This document shows positions 35,531 to 42,944 of a stretch of 42,944 nucleotides of DNA, one piece after another. Positions within the stretch are counted from its first letter, which is position 1, and every line of letters starts with the position of its first letter. The notes below the pieces were generated by a model. It did not search any database, had not been told where the DNA came from, and saw nothing but the letters and a program-made list of their open reading frames with translations. The DNA comes from Robiginitomaculum sp. (lineage in GTDB: Bacteria; Pseudomonadota; Alphaproteobacteria; Caulobacterales; Maricaulaceae). The stretch is from positions 1-42,944 of the forward strand of contig JAESUG010000204.1 in the NCBI GenBank assembly GCA_016763185.1, in the 5' to 3' direction. Position numbers and translations under genes: made by a program.

Positions 35531-36079
35531 ATGGCATTTCATCCAGATGAACGTATTGGGCTATTTATTGATGGCGCAAATTTACATACCGCATTGCGCG
35601 GTTTGAATATTGAAATTGACTACCGCAAACTGTTGGACGAGTTTCGCAACCGAGGCCGCTTGATCCGCGCTGTATATTATACTGCTATGCTGGAGACCCA
35701 AGAAGTTTCTTCGATAAAGCCGTTGGTCGATTGGCTAAGCTATAATGGCTATGTGGTTTCGAGCAAACCCGCCAAAGAATACCACGACCCAATAACCGGG
35801 CGCACACGGATCAAAGGCGATATGGATGTCAATATTACCGTCGATGCACTGGCGGCGGCAAAATGGTTGGACCATTTGGTCTTGTTTTCTGGCGATGGTG
35901 ATTTTTGCCCCTTAATAGCCGCGCTGCAACAACAAGGGGTTCGAGTTTCTGTGGTGTCAACGGCCTTATCCTCGCCGCCGGTGATTGCCGATGCGCTGCG
36001 CCGCCAAGCGGACAATTTTATTGAACTGGCAGATTTGGCGAAACGTGTCGCCAGGCCCGCCGAGAACTTGACAGCATGA
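35531..36079 (+). CDS. NYN-domain (LabA/DUF88-like) protein, putative RNase
   Basis: A 182-residue PIN-like protein of the LabA group. Acidic residues expected for metal binding are in LFIDGANLHTAL (Asp14), KGDMDVNITVDAL and FSGDGDFCPL; the last motif, SGDGDF, is a family hallmark. NYN proteins of this group are predicted or shown to be ribonucleases acting on structured RNA. The gene is divergent from folK and overlaps the downstream uracil-DNA glycosylase gene by 4 bp (ATGA). Its target is unknown. Confidence 0.92.
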   Translation: MAFHPDERIGLFIDGANLHTALRGLNIEIDYRKLLDEFRNRGRLIRAVYYTAMLETQEVSSIKPLVDWLSYNGYVVSSKPAKEYHDPITGRTRIKGDMDVNITVDALAAAKWLDHLVLFSGDGDFCPLIAALQQQGVRVSVVSTALSSPPVIADALRRQADNFIELADLAKRVARPAENLTA

Positions 36080-36738
36080 GCGCCGTAACTCCCCCCGAAG
36101 CCCCCTATGATTGCCAATTATGTCCGCGCTTGGTGGCTTATCGGCAAGAAATTGCCGAAGCTGAACCGACATGGCATAACGGCCCTGTGGACTCATTTGG
36201 CCCCGAAACCGCTAAGTTTCTCGTAGTTGGCATGGCACCGGGTCGCGGCGGGGCCAACCGAACGGGTCGCCCATTTACCGGCGATGGCGCTGGAGATTTA
36301 TTGTTTAAGGCATTGTTAAAACATGGATTTGCCACTGGTTCCTACAATAAAACACCCGATGATGGGTTAGAGTTAATTGATTGCATGATTACCAATGCAG
36401 TTCGGTGCGTGCCGCCACAAAACAAACCCACTGGCGCGGAGGCCAATCAATGCCGTCCATTTTTGGTCAGCCGTATCGCTCATTTACCCAAACTAACGTT
36501 GCTGATGGCCTTAGGACATATTGCCCATAACAATGTGCTGACCACATTTGGGGTCAAGAAAACCGATTACCCGTTTTCGCACTGCGCGGTCCACAAAATA
36601 AAACTGGATGGCCGCAAGCTGACGCTGATCAACAGCTATCATTGCTCAAGATATAACACCAATACGGGACGTTTGACCGAAGATATGTTTGATCAAGTGT
36701 TTGAAAAAATTAAAACCAATTTGGCGGCCAACCCGTGA
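36076..36738 (+). CDS. Type 5 uracil-DNA glycosylase (UdgB-like)
   Basis: A 220-residue enzyme that removes uracil or hypoxanthine from DNA. Cys13 and Cys16 (CQLCPRL), with the cysteine in NAVRCVPP and a C-terminal cysteine, could hold a 4Fe-4S cluster. The active-site motif GMAPGRGGANRTGRPFTGD (about 52-70) is the family-5 form, in which the usual catalytic polar residue is absent. INSYHCSRYNTNTGRLT lies at the C-terminus. It is translated with the NYN gene through ATGA and is convergent with smpB, whose stop is 1 bp away. Confidence 0.93.
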   Translation: MSAVTPPEAPYDCQLCPRLVAYRQEIAEAEPTWHNGPVDSFGPETAKFLVVGMAPGRGGANRTGRPFTGDGAGDLLFKALLKHGFATGSYNKTPDDGLELIDCMITNAVRCVPPQNKPTGAEANQCRPFLVSRIAHLPKLTLLMALGHIAHNNVLTTFGVKKTDYPFSHCAVHKIKLDGRKLTLINSYHCSRYNTNTGRLTEDMFDQVFEKIKTNLAANP

Positions 36739-36739
36739 G

Positions 36740-37222
36740 CTAGCCACGGTCTCGCATCAGGCGCGATTGATCGCGTTTCCAATCGCGGTTTTTGGAAGTT
36801 TCGCGTTTATCATGCAGTTTTTTGCCGGTGGAGATCGCGATTTCCAACTTGACCAAGCCGCGTTTGTTAAAATACAGCTTTAGCGGCACAATGGTGCGGC
36901 CTTTTCGTTGAACAGCTTCAGCTAATTTTGCGACTTCACGTTTGTTCAGTAATAATTTTCTGGGACGAGTTGGCTCGTGATTGGACTGGTTTGCCGGTGA
37001 ATAAATTGGAAAAGTGGCATTGATCAAGGTTAAGCCATCGACCTCCATCGACACATAGCTTTCGGCAATATTGGCCTGCCCCTCGCGCAACGCTTTGACC
37101 TCGGTGCCGACCAGCATTAAGCCAGCCTCAAACACCTCTTCGATATGATACTCATATCGCGCCCGCCGATTATCGGCGATTTGAATACGACCTTCGGTTT
37201 GTTTTCGCCCTTTGCCAGACAT
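36740..37222 (-). CDS. smpB: SsrA-binding protein SmpB
   Basis: A 160-residue tmRNA-binding protein for rescue of stalled ribosomes. Characteristic pieces are [55 protein letters not shown] and the basic C-terminal tail ([20 protein letters not shown]). The ATG overlaps the dapA stop by 1 bp (TAATG). The dapA-smpB order is conserved in Alphaproteobacteria. No ssrA gene was seen in this window. Confidence 0.97.
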   Translation of the reverse strand: MSGKGRKQTEGRIQIADNRRARYEYHIEEVFEAGLMLVGTEVKALREGQANIAESYVSMEVDGLTLINATFPIYSPANQSNHEPTRPRKLLLNKREVAKLAEAVQRKGRTIVPLKLYFNKRGLVKLEIAISTGKKLHDKRETSKNRDWKRDQSRLMRDRG

Positions 37223-38088
37223 TATGATGCCAATTCGGACAATACTTGGTCCAGAACGGTTTGGGCGTGGGTATTGGCTGGCACCATCGGCAAGCGCAAT
37301 TCGTTTTGCATGAAGCCTAGCTTAGCCAACGCATATTTTGCTGGCGCGGGACTGGCATCAATGAACATGGCTGCGTGGGCCGCTTGTAGGCTGGTGTCTA
37401 ATTCTTGAGCCAAGGCAATATTGTTCTCGCGCAACGCAGTTTGAACCGCGGCGCACTGGCGTGGAAACACGTTGGCCGTAACCGAAATACAGCCAAGCCC
37501 CCCGGCTCGATAAAAATCCAACGCCGTACCATCATCGCCAGAAACTTGAATAAAGCCATCACCGCAAGCGTTTCTTTGCTGGGCGACGCGTTCGATGTTT
37601 CCGGTTGCATCTTTTACGCCGATCACATGACTTAATTTTGCAATTTCCCCCAGTGTCGCCACCGAAATGTCGACCATTGTTCGTCTTGGCACATTGTAAA
37701 CCAGCACCGGAATACCAACCTTATTGATCTCAGTAAAATGCGCCAAAATACCTTGTTGGCTCGGTTTGTTATACCAAGGTGCTGCGACAAGCACCGCATC
37801 TGCACCAGCCTGTTTGGCGATTTGCGCCAAAATCACAGCCCGATGGGTGGCGTTTGAACCGGCACCGGCAATCACCGGCACCCGTCCTTGAGCTTGGTTT
37901 ATGCAGGTTTCAACCACCAATTTATGTTCATCCAGCTCCAAAGTAACGCCCTCGCCGGTGGTTCCGCACGGCACCAATGCCTGGCTATGATTGCTGATTT
38001 GCCACTCAACGAAGGCACGAAACGCACGAACATCCACTTTGCCGTCGCAAAACGGTGTTACCAAAGCAGGTATTGACCCAAAAAACAT
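37222..38088 (-). CDS. dapA: 4-Hydroxy-tetrahydrodipicolinate synthase
   Basis: A 288-residue TIM-barrel lyase that condenses pyruvate with aspartate semialdehyde in lysine and meso-diaminopimelate synthesis. The ATG at 38088 has GAGG 6 nt upstream; the frame open to 38136 has no ribosome site. It contains GTTGEG (42-47), Tyr131 in VYNVPRRT and the Schiff-base Lys159 in [10 protein letters not shown]. Its product feeds the peptidoglycan that the neighbouring Slt and the amidase remodel. Confidence 0.96.
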   Translation of the reverse strand: MFFGSIPALVTPFCDGKVDVRAFRAFVEWQISNHSQALVPCGTTGEGVTLELDEHKLVVETCINQAQGRVPVIAGAGSNATHRAVILAQIAKQAGADAVLVAAPWYNKPSQQGILAHFTEINKVGIPVLVYNVPRRTMVDISVATLGEIAKLSHVIGVKDATGNIERVAQQRNACGDGFIQVSGDDGTALDFYRAGGLGCISVTANVFPRQCAAVQTALRENNIALAQELDTSLQAAHAAMFIDASPAPAKYALAKLGFMQNELRLPMVPANTHAQTVLDQVLSELAS

Positions 38089-38212
38089 AAAACACCTCGA
38101 ATAATAAAAATGGATATATAGACCTCGCCAAGCCATATTTCCAGCCGTGGCAAAATCTTGTTTGAATTTTTATTATATCCTAGTTATGCTTTCTTCTGCT
38201 AGGTTCAAATCC

Positions 38213-40213
38213 ATGCATTTACGAATATTCATTGTTGTTGCGTTCATGGTTGCCTTTCCGGCTGTCGCTAGCGAAATTGCGCCGTCAACAAAACCTATCC
38301 CTGCGAACATTAGCGGCATATTGGGCGATATAGAGTTTGCGCATTTTCGAAGAGCCATGCGCTCGGTAGCAGACAAAGATTGGGATCAAGTTCGAGGATA
38401 TCGCGCCGGGATTACGCACCCGGCCGCCATCGGGATCATTGATTGGCAATTGGCATTGCAGGATCAAAATGCCATTTTTTTTGATCTCGCCGATGCTGTT
38501 CGTACCTTGGAAGGCTGGCCGCGTCATCAACGAATTCGGGTTTTAACCGAAGCAAAAATAGCCAAATCCGGCATGCAACCCACCGCCATTATTAGCTGGT
38601 TTGCAAAGTGGCCCGCGATTTCTGGCCCCGGAAAGCTAGCCCTTGCCGAAGCTCTATTTACCAATAGCCAGCCAGAACTTGCCAAAGCGCTGGTCATTGA
38701 TGCCTGGCGACATCATTCTTTGAGCAAAGACATCAGCGCGCAGGTATTAAAAACCCACGGCGATGTGTTGGAAACTCACGATCACGAAATTCGGGTTGAT
38801 ATGTTACTGTGGCAACGAAGAAGCACCGCAGCCCGCAGGTTGCTCTCAAAAACCAGCCGCGATTTTCGCGATTTAAGCAAAGCCCGCATTGCACTCATGC
38901 GTCGAGGCCGAGGGGTCGACACGGCTGTTGACGCTGTACCCGCAACATTACAAACCCATATCAGCTTGTTGTTTGAGCGCGCCTTGTGGCGGCGCAAAGC
39001 TGGGCGCACCGGTGAAGCATTAGAATTATTGTTGCAATTGCCGGAAATCATTGTAACGCCACAAGGACAAAAACGGCTATGGACCGAGCGCCATATCCAC
39101 GCCCGCAGAGCCTTAAAAGACGGAAACTATGAAGCAGCCTATCAATTGGCCAAAGCCCATGGATTTGAACGCGGTGCCGATTTTGCCGCCGGTGAGTGGT
39201 TGGCCGGTTGGTTGGCGCTCACCAAATTACAGCAACCAGAAATCGCGAAGCAGCATTTCACCAAACTAGCCGAGAATGTGAGCACACCGGTGTCACAAGC
39301 GCGGGCGCGGTATTGGTTGGGTGAAACATGGCGGGTATTGGACAACCCCGAAAATGCCAAAACCGAGTATTTGCAAGCCGCAGTATTTAATTTTACCTAT
39401 TATGGGCAATTGGCCCAACAACAAATCGCACCTGGCTATCTAAACTTTGGCAATGACCCTGAACCTGGCCTTACGGATCGGCATATATTTGAAACACACC
39501 CGCAAGTACAGGCCATGAAATTATTGGCGATGATTGGCGATCTTCCAAATTACCGGCGGTTCAGCTATCACTTAGATGATCTGTTACCGGGCGCAGTTGA
39601 CCATGTGATGCTGGCCCGATTTAGCCGGAAAAACGGACAAGGCGGGATTGCCATTCGAGCCGCAAAAGCTGCGTTGATACGCAATGAAATTCTCCCAGAA
39701 AGCCAATGGCCCCTTATGGCGGTTCCCACCGACAGCAATCGCCCGGAGCCAGCCTTCTTATTGGCAATATCTCGTCAAGAAAGTGAGTTTAACGCCCGCG
39801 CTATCAGTCCTGCCGGCGCCCGCGGATTGATGCAATTAATGCCCGCAACCGCCAAACAAACGGCTAGGAACCAAGGGCGCACATATCATCGTGGCTGGCT
39901 TACCGACGATCCGGCGTACAATTTGGATTTAGGTTCGGCGCATTTACAAGAGCTGCTCGATAATTTTGATGGCTCGTATATTTTAAGTGCTGCGGCTTAT
40001 AACGCTGGCTCAAGACGCGCCAAACAATGGATCAAAGACTATGGCGACCCCAGAACCAACGCCAACCCCATTGATTGGGTCGAAAGCATCCCATTTTCTG
40101 AAACCCGCAACTATGTACAGCGGGTATTAGAGAACGTTCAAGTATATCGGAACAGGCTGTCCACGGAACCGACGCTCATCCGGTTAAACGAAGATTTAAA
40201 CCGCGGGCGGTGA
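38213..40213 (+). CDS. slt: Soluble-lytic-transglycosylase-type (Slt70-like) protein
   Basis: A 666-residue periplasmic enzyme from the ATG at 38213, which begins a signal peptide (MHLRIFIVVAFMVAF, cleavage near VAS-EI). ATGs at 38186 and 38147 are alternatives. The N-terminal ~480 residues are helical repeats forming the doughnut-like U/L domains. The SLT domain has the catalytic Glu523 in SRQESEFNARAISP, then GARGLMQLMPATA and AAYNAGSRRAKQWI. It cleaves glycan strands with formation of 1,6-anhydromuramic acid. It is divergent from dapA, with about 124 bp between starts. Confidence 0.95.
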   Translation: MHLRIFIVVAFMVAFPAVASEIAPSTKPIPANISGILGDIEFAHFRRAMRSVADKDWDQVRGYRAGITHPAAIGIIDWQLALQDQNAIFFDLADAVRTLEGWPRHQRIRVLTEAKIAKSGMQPTAIISWFAKWPAISGPGKLALAEALFTNSQPELAKALVIDAWRHHSLSKDISAQVLKTHGDVLETHDHEIRVDMLLWQRRSTAARRLLSKTSRDFRDLSKARIALMRRGRGVDTAVDAVPATLQTHISLLFERALWRRKAGRTGEALELLLQLPEIIVTPQGQKRLWTERHIHARRALKDGNYEAAYQLAKAHGFERGADFAAGEWLAGWLALTKLQQPEIAKQHFTKLAENVSTPVSQARARYWLGETWRVLDNPENAKTEYLQAAVFNFTYYGQLAQQQIAPGYLNFGNDPEPGLTDRHIFETHPQVQAMKLLAMIGDLPNYRRFSYHLDDLLPGAVDHVMLARFSRKNGQGGIAIRAAKAALIRNEILPESQWPLMAVPTDSNRPEPAFLLAISRQESEFNARAISPAGARGLMQLMPATAKQTARNQGRTYHRGWLTDDPAYNLDLGSAHLQELLDNFDGSYILSAAAYNAGSRRAKQWIKDYGDPRTNANPIDWVESIPFSETRNYVQRVLENVQVYRNRLSTEPTLIRLNEDLNRGR

Positions 40214-40398
40214 CGGTTGAAAAAAGTGTTGGCCTCCTCTTGCGACAGCGTAAAGAGCACGACAACTTAAAGAGCATGCACACTTAAAAATCACAACTTC
40301 GTGATAGAATTTGAGAATGCTTGTAGTGCCTTGATCCAAGAATAGACCATACATGCAAACACTTGCTTATAGGAGCAAGATCTTTGTAAGGAATTCAA
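40214..40398. other. 185-bp leader region of the outer-membrane protein gene
   Basis: It contains a 17-nt imperfect tandem repeat (AAAGAGCACGACAACTT at 40252-40268 and AAAGAGCATGCACACTT at 40269-40285). A small hairpin, CTTGCT-TATAGG-AGCAAG (40362-40379), lies just before the ribosome site AAGGA (40388-40392). TAGAAT at 40305 could be a -10 box but no good -35 is visible. Confidence 0.5.
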
Positions 40399-41151
40399 AT
40401 GTCTATCTTAAAATTATCTACGTTTGCCGCAATTGCTGCGGTGATAGCTGCACCAGCAGTTGCACAAAATACCTCGTCCTCTCCATTTTATGTTTCTGGA
40501 TTTGTCGGTACATCATTGTCATCAAACTCTGACTTTACGGGTGTTTCAAATCCTGATGCCGGTGTTCCTGGGCCAACCGGTGCCGCTGGCGTGCCACTTT
40601 CCGTTGATGTTGATTTTGACAGCAATGTTTATTTTGGTGGAGCAGTTGGCGCCCATCTTCCCTTTACCTTTTTTGGTATTTTTCACCCACGTATTGAACT
40701 TGAGATTAGTTCACTAGATTCAGATACCAATACCGGGTCGTTCAACAATGGCACGCAGACCTTTAGCGGCAATCAAGATGCCACTTTTTACTATTTCAAC
40801 AATTACTCCGACATTATATTTAACGATGACCAACGCCTAATACCTTATATTGGCGGCGGCATTGGCTTTGCGAATGTACGTTCTGATGTCGGATACTTTC
40901 CAGCCAGTGCCACAGCGCCGGTCTTTGCTGTCCAGGGCGAGGACACCGCTTTTGCCACGCACACAGCAATTGGCGCTACCTACAAAGTGAACAACAATGT
41001 TGGTCTTTATACAGAAGGTCGGTATTTTCAAATTAGAGGCGTAGACCTTGAACGGCGCTTTATCGGCGGCGGCGCTAATCTTTTTAGCGGCAATGTGAGC
41101 GATAACATTGACGGATTTACCATTACCGGCGGCCTACGTTTTAGTTTCTAA
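40399..41151 (+). CDS. Small outer-membrane beta-barrel protein
   Basis: A 250-residue protein with a clean signal peptide (MSILKLSTFAAIAAVIAAPA, cleavage after AVA at Q23). The mature part is rich in aromatic, Asn, Ser and Gly residues and shows alternating barrel-strand patterns (FYVSGFVGTSLSSNSDF; VGLYTEGRYFQIRGV; FTITGGLRFSF). The C-terminal Phe is the recognition signal for the BAM complex. It resembles OmpA/OmpW-like eight-strand barrels, without an OmpA peptidoglycan domain. Function is unknown. The ribosome site AAGGA is 6 nt before the ATG, and a strong terminator follows. Low charge and strong signals suggest an abundant protein, which is inference. Confidence 0.88.
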   Translation: MSILKLSTFAAIAAVIAAPAVAQNTSSSPFYVSGFVGTSLSSNSDFTGVSNPDAGVPGPTGAAGVPLSVDVDFDSNVYFGGAVGAHLPFTFFGIFHPRIELEISSLDSDTNTGSFNNGTQTFSGNQDATFYYFNNYSDIIFNDDQRLIPYIGGGIGFANVRSDVGYFPASATAPVFAVQGEDTAFATHTAIGATYKVNNNVGLYTEGRYFQIRGVDLERRFIGGGANLFSGNVSDNIDGFTITGGLRFSF

Positions 41152-41170
41152 GCTGACCAAAAACCAATAT

Positions 41171-41211
41171 AAAAAGAGCAAGCCTGCGTTCGCAAGCTTG
41201 CTCTTTTTTTT
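41171..41211. terminator. Bidirectional intrinsic terminator
   Basis: A perfect 13-bp stem (41171-41183 with 41196-41208, AAAAAGAGCAAGC and its complement) with an inner CTGCGTTCGCAA loop is followed by a T-run to 41211. The A-run on the left gives the same signal on the other strand. It lies between the convergent barrel-protein and TonB-receptor genes and should stop both. Confidence 0.93.
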
Positions 41212-41253
41212 AACTAGACCACCTCTTAACAAAGCAATTTTGGTATTTTGGGT

Positions 41254-42944
41254 TTAGAAGTTTTTCCGTAACAACACACCATAAGTTCTTGGTTGGTTTG
41301 GATAGCCGCTAAAGCTACCAGGTTGTGCTGTGGTCGCGAACGAAGCACCAAGGAATTCATCATTAAAGATGTTTCGACCATAAAAGGTGAGGTCCCAGTT
41401 ATTTTTTGAAATGCCCGTACTGGCATTAAATGTATTCACAGAGCGCCGATCCTGGCCAACGGCTGCGAGTATGGCATTTGCTGCATTAATAGTGCCACCG
41501 CCTTGAACGGAAACATCGCTGTCGTACTGATAATCAGCCCGGACAAATCCGTCATAACTTCCACTTTGCCAATTCCAATTGACCCTTGTAGACAAACTAG
41601 TGCCATGAATGCCACCGGGTCTAGTTCCAGAAACATCGCCAAATGTGGAGTTGGTGAATTCATCAAATACTGGATCGAGGAATGTACCAGCCAAGCCAAA
41701 GGACAAATTATCAGTGGCAAACCAAAGCAAATCAAACTCAACGCCTTGTACCGACTGTTGTTGGGCGTTGGCCAAGGTAAAAGCAACGCCGTTAAAGACA
41801 TTCGATTGGAAGTTCTCAAGAGTTTGATCAAACACCGTCACATTAAATGAACCGCGAGCAAAAGACGCTTTTAAACCAACTTCATAAACGAAGGCCTCTT
41901 CTGGATCGGCACGGCGGGTTGCCGCAACAAGAGTTGCCGGTTGCCCAGGCCTAGCCAGACCAAACAAGCCAGGTACAGCAACACCAAATACCGCATCAAG
42001 TTCAGCATTGGTTGGACGACTGTCACGAGATAAATTCCAAGACGTCGCCTTATAACCCGTAGCATAACTGGCATAGACATTCACATTGTCGGTCCAGTCA
42101 TAGGCAAGCCGCAATGTGAAATCGACATTCTCATCTCTGGACTGTCCATTTTCGCCAGAACTTGGAATGCCGAGCAGCGCTGGTAAGAATTGTAAGGCTT
42201 GCAAGGCTAAGGCCGTGTTACAGCTGCCAGGTGCGCTGGTAGGGGTACATGGCGTGGTTGCTGCGGCTGCGGCTGCGGCTGTTTGCCCTGGGAACAATGC
42301 AAAGTTCGCTGGTGTTGGCGCTGCGCCACCGGTAAATGCCCCAAACAGACCGGCAAATCCAATACCGACAAAATCTAGTTGCGAAAATAGATCCGTATTG
42401 ATTTGCGAAAGTGTCACGTCTTTGCGGTCATTCACATAGCTAACACCAAACGTCGCAGTTAGGCGCTCGGTGAGGTCAAAATCAAACTGACCAAACAGTG
42501 AGAACGACTGATTATCTTGGGTCGCGACCTCAAATACGCCTTGACCTGGCTGATGGAACGTTGTGCCGATCGGCAAACCCAAGGCAAACTCAAGACCACT
42601 TAGGGTGTCGGTTGCGCCAGTAGGATCAGCGAGCAAGTTCACAAAAGAACGAAACGCTGTGCCAAATGTAACATTATCAGTTTGGTCGATGTTTTCATTA
42701 AAATAAAAGCCACCGACTAGCCAATGGAACCGGTTATCGCCATTTGATGCCAACCGTAATTCCTGAGTGAAGGTATCAATTTGAATGTCTTGCTGATTGC
42801 CACTGATCAGGTCAACAGAGGTAAAGTCAATATCACCATCACGCTGGGTGTTTGAGCTACGATAGGATGAGATTGTGGTAAATGTGAAATTTTCAAAATC
42901 CACATCACCATGAAAGGACACACCGCCATTTTGAGCTGTATTGA
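41254..42944 (-). CDS. TonB-dependent receptor, C-terminal part (5' end outside window)
   Basis: The frame is open to the right edge, so the plug domain and signal peptide lie outside the window; the GTG at 42921 is internal. About 563 residues of the 22-strand barrel are visible, with repeated strand patterns (FTTISSYRSSN; FTQELRLASNG; WLVGGFYFNEN; VNVYASYATGYKATSWN; FVYEVGLKASF) and a C-terminal RKNF. The extracellular part includes an Ala-rich stretch and a Cys pair (CTPTSAPGSC). No transporter or regulator is adjacent to show the substrate. VYASYATGYKATSWN is typical of receptors in the broad CirA/FecA-like group of Caulobacter-type and sphingomonad Alphaproteobacteria. Confidence 0.93.
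   Translation of the reverse strand, partial: NTAQNGGVSFHGDVDFENFTFTTISSYRSSNTQRDGDIDFTSVDLISGNQQDIQIDTFTQELRLASNGDNRFHWLVGGFYFNENIDQTDNVTFGTAFRSFVNLLADPTGATDTLSGLEFALGLPIGTTFHQPGQGVFEVATQDNQSFSLFGQFDFDLTERLTATFGVSYVNDRKDVTLSQINTDLFSQLDFVGIGFAGLFGAFTGGAAPTPANFALFPGQTAAAAAAATTPCTPTSAPGSCNTALALQALQFLPALLGIPSSGENGQSRDENVDFTLRLAYDWTDNVNVYASYATGYKATSWNLSRDSRPTNAELDAVFGVAVPGLFGLARPGQPATLVAATRRADPEEAFVYEVGLKASFARGSFNVTVFDQTLENFQSNVFNGVAFTLANAQQQSVQGVEFDLLWFATDNLSFGLAGTFLDPVFDEFTNSTFGDVSGTRPGGIHGTSLSTRVNWNWQSGSYDGFVRADYQYDSDVSVQGGGTINAANAILAAVGQDRRSVNTFNASTGISKNNWDLTFYGRNIFNDEFLGASFATTAQPGSFSGYPNQPRTYGVLLRKNF
42261..42281. repeat. In-frame 6-bp tandem repeat in the TonB-receptor gene
   Basis: CTGCGG is repeated three times and followed by CTG. 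On the coding strand it encodes part of an Ala run in TAAAAAAATTP. Slippage by 6 bp would add or remove two Ala without a frameshift. Confidence 0.85.

Noticed and set aside
36740-38136. A tmRNA (ssrA) gene beside smpB
   Set aside because: I looked for the tRNA-like ends and tag-reading frame near smpB and saw neither.
1-42944. Prophage, insertion sequence or defence island
   Set aside because: No transposase, integrase, phage structural, restriction or toxin-antitoxin gene was found; nearly every gene is a recognisable chromosomal housekeeping or envelope gene.

Overview
The window is a stretch of alphaproteobacterial chromosome at roughly 50% G+C, coding on both strands and almost gap-free. 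The class assignment rests on four things: an E1-beta pyruvate dehydrogenase subunit carrying its own lipoyl domain; an NDUFA12-type complex I protein beside DUF2155 and aat; the block rpoZ-rel-pyrE-pdxJ-acpS-lepB-rnc-era-recO; and RNase E with an acidic insertion in its S1 domain, divergent from a periplasmic amidase. Lipoproteins, an M2 peptidase, a TonB-dependent receptor and a small beta-barrel protein indicate an aerobic Gram-negative cell. I cannot name the genus.

Layout. 1-3787 (+): the tail of an AsmA-family protein, a lipoprotein cytochrome c and a stand-alone Aas-like acyl-ACP/acyl-CoA synthetase. 3907-12352 (-): a class II aldolase-like protein, then the pyruvate dehydrogenase cluster, which reads in transcription order ftsB, pdhA, pdhB, a GFA-family gene, pdhC, marC, a double-hotdog thioesterase and lpd. 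12572-14407 (+): an M2 peptidyl-dipeptidase lipoprotein. 14659-15981 (-): an AmiC-type amidase, divergent from rne (16448-19078, +) across a structured 466-bp gap. 19213-22115 (+): M48 protease, DsbA-like protein and YceI-like lipoprotein. 22123-23115 (-): thiS-thiG. 23198-26205 (+): aroQ, accB, accC, aat. 26175-35510 (-): a train of mostly overlapping genes running in transcription order from folK and rpoZ through rel, pyrE, pdxJ, acpS, lepB, rnc, era, recO, NDUFA12 and mlaD to DUF2155. 35531-36738 (+): a NYN-domain protein and a type 5 uracil-DNA glycosylase. 36740-38088 (-): dapA-smpB. 38213-40213 (+): a Slt-type lytic transglycosylase. 40399-41151 (+): an outer-membrane beta-barrel protein. 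41254 to the right edge (-): a TonB-dependent receptor, incomplete.

Functionally the window joins central carbon entry (pyruvate dehydrogenase), fatty-acid initiation (accB, accC, acpS, acyl-ACP synthetase, thioesterase), cell-wall turnover (amidase, Slt, dapA, ftsB), RNA and translation control (rne, rnc, era, rel, rpoZ, smpB, aat) and cofactor synthesis (thiS/G, pdxJ, folK). I found no tRNA, rRNA, CRISPR array, prophage or intact insertion sequence.

Most of the window is ordinary housekeeping sequence and I do not see a convincing new defence or mobile system. The least explained signals are non-coding: a family of palindromic repeats at 3790-3885, 4841-4925 and 14435-14605; a 14-nt tandem repeat and hairpins in the probable rne leader; near-identical DNA in the two lipoyl domains; and a GFA gene inside the pdh cluster.
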